DNA from: Bacteroides mediterraneensis
Lineage (GTDB): Bacteria; Bacteroidota; Bacteroidia; Bacteroidales; Bacteroidaceae
Assembly: GCF_025993685.1 (NCBI RefSeq)
Contig: NZ_DAJPEN010000001.1
Coordinates: 3,720,001 to 3,784,000, forward strand
DNA: 64,000 nt
Reading direction: 5' to 3'
Shown here: piece by piece, positions 41,015 through 49,055 of the stretch
Layout of the letters: every line of letters begins with the position of its first letter
Numbering within the stretch: the stretch's first letter is position 1
The notes under the pieces: model-generated
The model's database searches: none
What the model saw: only the letters and a program-made list of their open reading frames with translations
Told to the model about the DNA's origin: nothing
Made by a program: the position numbers and the translations under genes

Positions 41015-42025
41015 ATGAAGATAGGAATCTTGACTTCAGGCGGTGACTGTCCGGGCATAAATGCTACAATCCGAGGGGTTTGCAAGACAGCCATCAATCA
41101 TTACGGGATGGAGGTGTATGGCATCCACAGCGGTTTCCGGGGCTTGCTCGACAACGACATCATCCCGATGGACGAGAGTTCACTCACCGGACTGCTCAAC
41201 CTGGGAGGGACCATCCTCGGCACCTCGCGTGAAAAACCTTTCAAGAAGAAAGGGACTGCCGTCTCGGAGGACAAGCCTGCCATCCTGTTACAGACCATCC
41301 GCGACCGGCAGCTGGACTGCATCGTGTGCATCGGCGGTAACGGCACCCAAAAGACCGCGGCCAAACTGGCGGAAGCGGGAGTCAATGTGGTAAGCATTCC
41401 TAAAACCATCGACAACGACGTGTGGGGAACCGACGTGTCGTTCGGTTTCGACTCGGCAGTATCCATCGCCACCGATGCCATCGACCGCCTGCACTCCACA
41501 GCCAGCGCGCACCAGCGGGTCATGGTCATTGAAGTGATGGGACACAAGGCCGGATGGATTGCCCTTTATTCGGGCATGGCTGGAGGAGGCGACATCATCC
41601 TGCTGCCGGAAATCCCGTTCGACATCCACCGCATCGGCGATGCCATCATCAACCGGCTCAAAAAGGGTAAGCCCTACTCCATCGTGGTGGTAGCAGAAGG
41701 TATTCCTACGCTGGGCGGCAAGAAAGCGGCACAATACATTGCCGAAGAAATCGAATACGAAACAGGATTTGAGACACGCGAAACGGTGCTGGGCTACATC
41801 CAGCGCGGAGGAAGTCCTACGGCCTACGACCGTAACCTGGCCACACGCATGGGAGGACATGCCACCGAGCTGATTGCACAGGGCCTGTTCGGGCGGATGG
41901 TGGCCTTGAAAGGAAACGCCATTGATTCGGTACCACTGAGCGAAGTGGCCGGAAAGCTGAAACTGGTGACGGAAGAGCACGACCTGGTGGTACAGGGCCG
42001 CCGGATGGGTATCTGTTTCGGATAA
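41015..42025 (+). CDS. pfkA: 6-phosphofructokinase
   Basis: 336 residues from the ATG at 41015. The open frame continues 98 codons upstream to 40721, but that part overlaps the divergent gene and both promoters and is not coding. The enzyme phosphorylates fructose 6-phosphate. Key blocks: ILTSGGDCPGINATIRG, IGGNGTQKTA, IPKTIDNDVWGTDVSFGFDSA, EVMGHKAGWIAL and LGYIQRGGSPTAYDR. The phosphoryl-donor positions read Gly110 and Lys130 (equivalent to E. coli 104 and 124), with Asn109 in GGNGT where GGDGS is usual. This resembles the mixed-substrate group III enzymes, so ATP is the predicted donor. The 3' flank carries repeat array 2. Confidence 0.93.
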   Translation: MKIGILTSGGDCPGINATIRGVCKTAINHYGMEVYGIHSGFRGLLDNDIIPMDESSLTGLLNLGGTILGTSREKPFKKKGTAVSEDKPAILLQTIRDRQLDCIVCIGGNGTQKTAAKLAEAGVNVVSIPKTIDNDVWGTDVSFGFDSAVSIATDAIDRLHSTASAHQRVMVIEVMGHKAGWIALYSGMAGGGDIILLPEIPFDIHRIGDAIINRLKKGKPYSIVVVAEGIPTLGGKKAAQYIAEEIEYETGFETRETVLGYIQRGGSPTAYDRNLATRMGGHATELIAQGLFGRMVALKGNAIDSVPLSEVAGKLKLVTEEHDLVVQGRRMGICFG

Positions 42026-42060
42026 ATATACGGTTTATACACATAAAATCATCCCTGAAA

Positions 42061-42142
42061 AAACGTCCTTACGTTTTACCTCAAACGCAAGGACGTTTTG
42101 TGCAAAACGCACTTGCGTTTAAGAGCAAACGCAAGTGCGTTT
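42061..42142. repeat. Four-unit 22-bp-period palindromic repeat array (array 2)
   Basis: Four 16-bp units AAACG-N6-CGTTT (second base of unit 1's core variable) start at 42061, 42083, 42105 and 42127, an exact 22-bp period with unrelated 6-bp spacers. Cores are TCCTTA, CAAGGA, CACTTG, CAAGTG. Unit 3 is the exact reverse complement of unit 4, and unit 1 of unit 2 with one mismatch, so the array folds into two tandem 16-bp hairpins with 6-nt loops. The second hairpin is followed by a T-run and could terminate pfkA transcription. The sister array at 14144-14225 has no gene upstream of it. Confidence 0.9.
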
Positions 42143-42270
42143 TTTTGACACCTTATCCAGAACCTGTAAACCATTGATTCTCAATACAAGACATCTCCTT
42201 CCTCCTAAATTAAAAATTTTTATTTTTCATTTATTAATAAAAAATATTTCTTTCATATATTCCATTACTA

Positions 42271-42278
42271 TATTTTTG
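42271..42278 (+). promoter_or_regulatory. -7 box (TATTTTTG) of the susC-M60 locus and its long G-poor leader
   Basis: TATTTTTG is the best -7 match in the 335-bp gap 42143-42477. A transcript from it would have a leader of about 190 nt that is A/C/T-rich with only about nine G residues and no evident hairpin. Nothing else is recognisable in the gap. Confidence 0.45.
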
Positions 42279-42477
42279 CGATAAACCAAAAACATAAAAC
42301 CAAGAATTAATACTAAACAGAAATACATAATCAAAAAATTACATTATTAAACCTTGTAACCTAAAAACCAAAAAAAACGAAAACTGAACAACCTTATTAC
42401 ACCCTTACCATTTTTTACCTTGAAACCTCTTCCACAAGAGCTTAATACCTAAATTTAATAACCTTAATTTTACTGAC

Positions 42478-45400
42478 ATGCAACAAGGAAAAACGAACAA
42501 GTTTGGAAAAAAACTTGGACTGGCATTATGTATGCTACCTCTTTCCTCCTGGGCTGTATCCAGTGCCACACTCGATGCAAGCCCCCTTCCAGCAGTTTCC
42601 TTTCATGAAACCAAAGACATCGAGGCTACTGCACAAAGTCCCAGAAAACGAACCATCACCGGTACCATTACCGATGCTTCCGACGGAACGCCTATCATCG
42701 GAGCCAACATTGTCCTGAAAGGGAAAAATACCGGCGTCATTTCCGACCTTGATGGTAATTATTCTATCGAAGCCACCAGCAAAGACATCCTGGTGGTCAG
42801 CTTTATCGGTTACAAAACCCGTGAGATTTCCGTGGCCGACCTCGGTGTCATCAACGTGAAACTGCGGTCGGACAATGAGATGCTGGACGAAGTCGTAGTA
42901 GTCGGTGCCGGTACGCAGAAAAAAGTCAGTGTCACCGGTTCTATCACCAGTGTAAAAGGTTCTTCTCTTGTCACTCCTACCTCTTCTTTGACCAATGCCC
43001 TCGCCGGTAAGCTGGCAGGTGTCATCGCCAAGACTTCCAGCGGTGCGCCGGGACAGGCTGCCGAATTCTATATCCGCGGTATCGGCACGTTCGGCGGAAG
43101 AGCTACTCCGCTGATTATGCTGGACGACGTGGAAATCTCGGCTGCCGACCTGAACAACATTCCGGCGGAAACCATTGAAAGTTTCTCTATCCTGAAAGAT
43201 GCTTCGGCAACCGCCATCTACGGTGCCCGCGGTGCCAACGGTGTAATGTTGATTACCACCAAATCGGGACGGGAAAATGAACGTACACAGATTAACGTGA
43301 CGGTAGAAAACGCGTTCAACGTCATGACCAATTTCCCGGACTTCGTGGACGGTGCCACCTGGATGGAAATGTACAACGAGGCACAGACCACCCGCAATCC
43401 GGGCGTAACGCCCAAATATTCGCAAGAACAGATTGAAAACACCCGCCTGGGCACCAATCCCTACATGTATCCCAGCGTGAAATGGAATGACGTGATTTTC
43501 AAAAACATGGCCATGAGCCAGCGGGCCAATATCAACGTACAGGGTGGTGGTTCCAGAGCCACTTACTACATGAGTATCCAGGCCAACCATGACTCCGGAT
43601 TGCTGAATACCCGAAAAGTATATTCTTATAACAACAACATCAACAACTGGAGCTACAACTTCCAGAACAACATCAAATACAAGCTGACGTCTACTACGAC
43701 CGTAGACTTGCGAATGAATGCGCAGATACGCAACAACCAGGGTCCTAACTATAATACATCCGATTTGTTCAAGATGGCCCTGACCACCAACCCGATCAAC
43801 TTCCCTGTCACATTCCCGGCAGAGGAAGGCGACACACATATCCGTTTCGGTAATGCCATCCTGAGCGGAACCAACTTGCGCACCAACCCGTATGCCTACA
43901 TGCTCTCTTCTTACAAGCAGATGCAGGAAAATACCTTGAACACCTCTTTGAAAATCAGCCAGCAGCTTGATTTCATCACCAAGGGACTGAGTGCCACGGC
44001 TTTGGTCAACTTCAAGAACTGGTCGTCCAACTGGTATAACCGCAGCATCGAACCCTACTACTACCGCATTAAAGACGGAAGTTTCAATCCTTCTACGGGA
44101 GAATATACCCTGGAAAGACTGGGCACAAGCGGAACAGACTATATCTCACAGTCGGACATCACAAAAGACGGTGACAACACTTTCTTCCTGCAGTTTACCC
44201 TCGACTATCAACGCCGTTTCGGAAAACATAGTGTAGGCGGTATGCTGCTCTATATGCAGCGTGAATACCGGAAGGCTGTGCTGCCGAACCGCAACCAGGG
44301 TTTCTCCGGACGTTTCACCTACGACTTCGACCAACGCTATTTGGCTGAAATCAACTTCGGTTACAACGGTACCGAGCGTCTGGCAAAAGGTGACCGTTTT
44401 GAATTCTTCCCGGCCATCTCTTTGGGATGGGTGGTTTCCAACGAGAAATTCTTCGCTCCCCTCAGCAAGGTCATATCGTCCTTGAAGCTGAGAGGTTCCT
44501 ACGGTCTGGTAGGTAGCGACGAAACCGGTCCTCAAGGCTCACCTCACTTCTTGTACATCGACCAGGTAAATGTCATTGGCCAGAATCGCCCGGGAGCCAC
44601 CTTTGGAGAAGACCTGAATGTCACCAAATACGGTCCTGTGGTCACTCAGTATGCCGTGCAGAACGCCGGATGGGAACGTGTGAAAAAACTGGACGTCGGT
44701 TTCGACATGGAACTGTTCCGCAGCTTGAGCCTGACCTTCGACTTCTTCTACGACAAGCGCTACAACATCCTGCTACACCGCGAGGCATGGCCGCAGTCTC
44801 TGGGATATGACTCTGCCAAACCTTGGAGCAACAAAGGAAAAGTAAACAACTGGGGATATGAACTCAGCGTCAACTACCGCAAGCAGTTCAACAAAGACCT
44901 GGCCGTAGACTTCCAAGGAAACTTTACCTACACCCAGAATAAATACGTAGACTACGACGAACCGCTCTATCCTTATACTTGGCAGACCGTGACCGGCAAA
45001 CCTTTGAGCCACCAGAAAGGTTACATCGCCGACGGACTGTTCCAAAGTCAGGAAGAGATTGACAACAGCCCGACACAAAACTTGGGAAGTAGCGTAATGG
45101 TAGGCGACGTGAAATACCGCGACGTAAACGGTGACGGCATCATCAACACAGAAGACCAAGTCATGATTTCAGAATACGGCAACATGCCGCGCATCCAGTA
45201 CGGTCTGGGTATGAACATCGACTACAAAGGATTCAATTTCGGCGTATTCTTCAACGGTTCGGCCATGCGTACCCTCATGATCAGCGGTATCACTCCGTTC
45301 GGACAAGACGACTTCAACGTCATGCAGTTCATTGCAGATGATTACTGGACAGAAGCCAACCCGAACCCCAATGCGGCGTATCCGCGTCTGGGACTGACCG

Positions 45401-45630
45401 ACGCACAGACGGCCAACAACACCCAGGCCAGCACCTACTGGATGAGAAACGGTAACTTTATCCGCTTCAAGACGCTGGAAATCGGATACCGCTTCAAGCA
45501 TGCCCGCGTGTACTTCAGCGGAAACAACCTGTTCGTATTCAGTCCGTTCAAGTTGTGGGACCCGGAACTGGCTTGGAACAGCTACCCTTTACAGAGAACG
45601 TTTAATATCGGATTACAGTTAACTTTCTAA
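42478..45630 (+). CDS. SusC/RagA-family TonB-dependent receptor
   Basis: 1050 residues, complete. After an N-terminal signal region comes the CarboxypepD-like domain (RTITGTITDASDGTPIIGANIVLKG ... VISDLDGNYSI ... VSFIGYKTREI) at residues 58-135. Next are the TonB-box-like MLDEVVVVGAGTQKK, plug motifs IRGIGTFGG and AIYGARGANGVMLITTKSG, and a barrel ending in FNIGLQLTF. It should import a ligand captured by the SusD partner encoded 14 bp downstream. Context (DUF1735/F5-8C protein and an M60 peptidase) suggests glycopeptide or host-glycan uptake. Confidence 0.97.
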   Translation: MQQGKTNKFGKKLGLALCMLPLSSWAVSSATLDASPLPAVSFHETKDIEATAQSPRKRTITGTITDASDGTPIIGANIVLKGKNTGVISDLDGNYSIEATSKDILVVSFIGYKTREISVADLGVINVKLRSDNEMLDEVVVVGAGTQKKVSVTGSITSVKGSSLVTPTSSLTNALAGKLAGVIAKTSSGAPGQAAEFYIRGIGTFGGRATPLIMLDDVEISAADLNNIPAETIESFSILKDASATAIYGARGANGVMLITTKSGRENERTQINVTVENAFNVMTNFPDFVDGATWMEMYNEAQTTRNPGVTPKYSQEQIENTRLGTNPYMYPSVKWNDVIFKNMAMSQRANINVQGGGSRATYYMSIQANHDSGLLNTRKVYSYNNNINNWSYNFQNNIKYKLTSTTTVDLRMNAQIRNNQGPNYNTSDLFKMALTTNPINFPVTFPAEEGDTHIRFGNAILSGTNLRTNPYAYMLSSYKQMQENTLNTSLKISQQLDFITKGLSATALVNFKNWSSNWYNRSIEPYYYRIKDGSFNPSTGEYTLERLGTSGTDYISQSDITKDGDNTFFLQFTLDYQRRFGKHSVGGMLLYMQREYRKAVLPNRNQGFSGRFTYDFDQRYLAEINFGYNGTERLAKGDRFEFFPAISLGWVVSNEKFFAPLSKVISSLKLRGSYGLVGSDETGPQGSPHFLYIDQVNVIGQNRPGATFGEDLNVTKYGPVVTQYAVQNAGWERVKKLDVGFDMELFRSLSLTFDFFYDKRYNILLHREAWPQSLGYDSAKPWSNKGKVNNWGYELSVNYRKQFNKDLAVDFQGNFTYTQNKYVDYDEPLYPYTWQTVTGKPLSHQKGYIADGLFQSQEEIDNSPTQNLGSSVMVGDVKYRDVNGDGIINTEDQVMISEYGNMPRIQYGLGMNIDYKGFNFGVFFNGSAMRTLMISGITPFGQDDFNVMQFIADDYWTEANPNPNAAYPRLGLTDAQTANNTQASTYWMRNGNFIRFKTLEIGYRFKHARVYFSGNNLFVFSPFKLWDPELAWNSYPLQRTFNIGLQLTF

Positions 45631-45644
45631 AAAATCTAATTACG

Positions 45645-47579
45645 ATGAAGACTTTTAAAAACATAGGAAAAATCGCCTTACTCTCACTGGCTTTATGTGG
45701 AGGAACCACTTCATGTAACTACCTCGACGTAGTACCACCCGAACAAGCCTCCTTGCCAGATGCCACCAAAGACCCGGAAGCCACACTGGGCTTTCTTTTC
45801 TCCTGCTACGGAGGAGTGAGAAGTCCGTTCGATTATCAGACGGTGGAAGCCGGTGCCGACGAATACGTGCTTCCTCCCCTGTGGAACACCGGTTCACAAA
45901 AAATCACCTGGGACTTGAACCTCCCGACCAACATCGCCGACGGATGGAGCTGGGGAACCAACTACCGCTTCATCGGACAGTGTCTGCTCTTCCTGCAGGA
46001 ACTGCCTAATGCCAGAGGGGTGACAGACGAACAGAAAAGAGCATGGGCCGCAGAAGCCAACTTCCTGCTGGCGTACTATCACATGGCTACATTGGTAGCC
46101 TACGGCCCTTGTCCCATCACCGACACCTATATCGACCAGGCTACTCCTGAATCAGAGTACAGGGGACGTATGCACTTCGACTACGTGAAAGACTGGATTT
46201 GCCAGAAATTCGATGAGGTCTGCGAAGACGGACAGCTTCCTGCCACCCGCAGCGGGGATGAATGGGGAAGAGCCACTTCGGTCATGGCCAAAGCCCTGAA
46301 GGCCCGCCTGCTGGTATATGCCGCCTCTCCGCTATACAACGGCAGCTTCCCTTACAAGGACTGGGAAAACACGAATTTCGAGACTCCGGGCTATGGCAAG
46401 GAACTAATCAGCAAACAATACGACCCCAAGAAATGGGAAGCAGCCAAGAAGGCCTGTCTGGAAGCCATTGAAGCCGCAAACGCAGCCGGACATAAACTGT
46501 TCAGCCTGGACGATGCACGCATCTTGTATAAACAAGCCAATCTGCCGCTCCCGTTCGTTCCTTTCAAGAGCGAAAGTGGTGGAACAGCCGACAAGGACAA
46601 AGAATTCATGGAACGCGTACAGCTGATGCGATACGTGGTCACCACCCGCTATAAGGAAGGTAACCGCGAAACCATCTGGGGACATGCCAACCAGGGAACC
46701 ATGATTATCGGTTCCCTTCCACACCGTGTCATCAAAAACAACCAGGGAACTTGGAAAGCCGGATATTCCGGAGTATCCCCCACTCTAAATACAGTGGAGC
46801 AATTCTACACAGAAAACGGAGTGCCCATCGAAAAAGACGAAAAATTCTATCGTGAGAATGAATGGTTCCAGAGTGCCGGCGTAAACAATCGCAGTGACAT
46901 CATCAAACTGAATGCTCGTCGTGAGCCCCGCTTCTATGCCTGGATTGCATTCGATGGCGGCGACATGGGAAGCCGTGTCTATGGTGGACAGCCCTTGAAA
47001 CTGGAAATGCGCAAATCGGAACTTCACGGTTACAATCCGTCCTTGTTCAACCGCGATAACTGTGTGACCGGTTACCTGTCTCAAAAGTTCATTGAGCCTA
47101 CGTTCGCCTGGACTGCCAGTGCCGAAGAAAAGCAGGACAAGCCGAGACCACTGATCCGTATGGCCGAATTGTATCTGAATCTGGCCGAATGTTATGCAGC
47201 TCTCGGTGAAACTTCTAAGGCCCTGGAACAGCTGAACATTATCCGTCAGCGTGCCGGAATCAGAAACCTCGATATGAAAGACGTCACCAACGACATGCCT
47301 ATCATGAAATGGGTACAGAATGAACGCTTTGTCGAGCTGTGGGGAGAAGGTCACCGTTACTACGACATCCGCCGCTGGATGATTGCCCCAGAATACATGG
47401 GTGCCGGCGTACGCAAGGGACTCAATGCCATGAGCAAGCTCGACCCGACCTTTGAGGAATTCAACACGCCGGTGGTTATCAGCCAGAATTTCAAATGGAC
47501 GAACCGCATGTATTTCCTTCCTGTTTTTGAAAATGAAGTTTACAAAAACCCACAACTTATTCAGGCACCAGGCTATTAA
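45645..47579 (+). CDS. SusD/RagB-family nutrient-binding lipoprotein
   Basis: 644 residues with a lipobox (CGGTTSC) and the family start NYLDVVPPEQ. TPR-like SusD segments are clear (ANFLLAYYHMATLVAYGPCPI, MAKALKARLLVYAASPLYNGSF, LIRMAELYLNLAECYAALGETSKALEQLNIIRQRAG, ERFVELWGEGHRYYDIRRW). It forms the lid of the SusC transporter at the cell surface and binds the substrate. It is coupled to the upstream receptor gene (14 bp) and the downstream lipoprotein gene (12 bp). Confidence 0.96.
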   Translation: MKTFKNIGKIALLSLALCGGTTSCNYLDVVPPEQASLPDATKDPEATLGFLFSCYGGVRSPFDYQTVEAGADEYVLPPLWNTGSQKITWDLNLPTNIADGWSWGTNYRFIGQCLLFLQELPNARGVTDEQKRAWAAEANFLLAYYHMATLVAYGPCPITDTYIDQATPESEYRGRMHFDYVKDWICQKFDEVCEDGQLPATRSGDEWGRATSVMAKALKARLLVYAASPLYNGSFPYKDWENTNFETPGYGKELISKQYDPKKWEAAKKACLEAIEAANAAGHKLFSLDDARILYKQANLPLPFVPFKSESGGTADKDKEFMERVQLMRYVVTTRYKEGNRETIWGHANQGTMIIGSLPHRVIKNNQGTWKAGYSGVSPTLNTVEQFYTENGVPIEKDEKFYRENEWFQSAGVNNRSDIIKLNARREPRFYAWIAFDGGDMGSRVYGGQPLKLEMRKSELHGYNPSLFNRDNCVTGYLSQKFIEPTFAWTASAEEKQDKPRPLIRMAELYLNLAECYAALGETSKALEQLNIIRQRAGIRNLDMKDVTNDMPIMKWVQNERFVELWGEGHRYYDIRRWMIAPEYMGAGVRKGLNAMSKLDPTFEEFNTPVVISQNFKWTNRMYFLPVFENEVYKNPQLIQAPGY

Positions 47580-47591
47580 AAAGTATTTAAT

Positions 47592-48974
47592 ATGAAACTA
47601 CATAATCTATTTGGGGCAATCTGTGTCTTAGGAGGCACATTGGCCCTATCCAGCTGCGAAAAATATGACGAACTGTTCCCTGCACAATACCATTGCGTAT
47701 TGAACATCAAGGATGCAGGCATCCGTAACACGGAATTATATACTACCGAAGCGGAAGGAACCATCCCTATTTCCATCATGAAAACCGGAAGCAAAGGGGA
47801 AGTACCCGCCAACGGAACACTTGTCCCGATGACGGAAGAAGCTTTTCAGGCATATTGCACCAACAATGCACTGAAATATGCTTATCTGCCTGCCGCATAT
47901 TATACAATGCCGAACGAGGAACTGCAATTTTCTGCACAGGAACGCTACAAAATAATGAACGTCGTGTTGAAAACAAGAGAAATCTTGAAACTGCAGGAAA
48001 GCAATCACGGACAGAAATATGCCTTGCCCTTGCTGCTCCACGGAAACGGAGCTTCCGTACACGACAGCTTGCTCATCATTGCCCCCGACATCAAGGCTCC
48101 TTCGCTCGAACTGACCAGTGCCGGGTTCGTAAGTGCCGTACAGTTCACTTCCAAAGGGGAAGCCAAACAGACCCATACGGTGGAGCTGGCCCTGCCCACT
48201 CCGAATGCCTGGGGATTGAAATGCAGCGTCACTTGCAACGAAGAAGCGGTAGAGGCTTTCAAGAAATACAATGCACAGAACGGTAACCGTTACCAACAAC
48301 TTCCGGCAAACGCTTACACCCTGCCCAACAATGGTGTGGTAACTTTCGCCGAAGCAGCCACTACTGCCACAATGGAGGTCACTTTCAACCGGACTGCCCT
48401 GCAAATGGGAGAATATATTCTTCCTCTTACCATTTCCAATCCCAGCGTGGAAGGCCTGGAAATCAAAGCGACTCAAAAAACCGTTCTGTTGGGTGTTTCT
48501 TACTCTCCAGACAAACTGGTGCTGAAAGCCAGCCAATTTAAGGCAAACTCCATTGCTGAAGGTGACGGAACGGGTTATGCTGGTCTGATTGACGGTCTCG
48601 GCGCCGGCCTGCACTTCCACTCCAACTGGAGTGCCCCTGTACAAGATGCCACTTACGGCAACTACATTGATGTGACACTGACCACTCCTATCCAATCCAT
48701 CAAGCTGGACTACTGGACACGCTTTGAAAACGGGAATGCAGCCCCGACCCACATCAAGCTGTTTACCAGCACAGATGGAAAAGCATGGACCGAACTGGGA
48801 GAGATTAAAAGCGGGCTTCCTACGGGTGCAAACCAGCAATATTCTTCTCCTATCTACCGTGCAGCCAACAAATTTACTCATTTCCGTTTCGCCGTGCTGA
48901 CAAGTACCGCAGGCTCCATGACCAGTGGAAAATCTTGGTTCAACCTGGGAGAGCTTACACTATACGGTAATTGA
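47592..48974 (+). CDS. DUF1735 and F5/8-type C domain surface lipoprotein
   Basis: 460 residues with a lipobox at LSSC. Two DUF1735-like beta domains (residues 25-150 and 155-310; PISIMKTGSKGEVPANGTL ... ILPLTISNPSVEGLEIKA) precede a C-terminal discoidin/F5-8 type C domain (VQDATYGNYIDVTLTTPIQSIKLDYWTRF ... HIKLFTSTDGKAWTELGEI ... FRFAVLTS). Such proteins occupy the SusE/F position and bind glycans at the surface. A hairpin separates it from the M60 gene. Confidence 0.85.
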   Translation: MKLHNLFGAICVLGGTLALSSCEKYDELFPAQYHCVLNIKDAGIRNTELYTTEAEGTIPISIMKTGSKGEVPANGTLVPMTEEAFQAYCTNNALKYAYLPAAYYTMPNEELQFSAQERYKIMNVVLKTREILKLQESNHGQKYALPLLLHGNGASVHDSLLIIAPDIKAPSLELTSAGFVSAVQFTSKGEAKQTHTVELALPTPNAWGLKCSVTCNEEAVEAFKKYNAQNGNRYQQLPANAYTLPNNGVVTFAEAATTATMEVTFNRTALQMGEYILPLTISNPSVEGLEIKATQKTVLLGVSYSPDKLVLKASQFKANSIAEGDGTGYAGLIDGLGAGLHFHSNWSAPVQDATYGNYIDVTLTTPIQSIKLDYWTRFENGNAAPTHIKLFTSTDGKAWTELGEIKSGLPTGANQQYSSPIYRAANKFTHFRFAVLTSTAGSMTSGKSWFNLGELTLYGN

Positions 48975-48993
48975 TTTTGATAAACACTCATGC

Positions 48994-49037
48994 AATAGAG
49001 GGAGGAGTACTTACCCGTATTCCTTTCTCTATTTTAA
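48994..49037 (+). promoter_or_regulatory. Hairpin with T-tract between the DUF1735 and M60 genes
   Basis: 13-nt arms (48994-49006 with 49021-49033, some G-T pairs) and CTATTTT at the 3' side form a weak terminator-like structure inside the operon. It may lower M60 expression relative to SusCD. Confidence 0.45.
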
Positions 49038-49055
49038 AACCTCAACCTTAACACC

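Noticed and set aside
42061..42142. Array 2 explained simply as the pfkA terminator
   Set aside because: The last hairpin plus T-run could terminate, but the sister array at 14144 is not downstream of any gene and keeps the same four-unit, 22-bp geometry.
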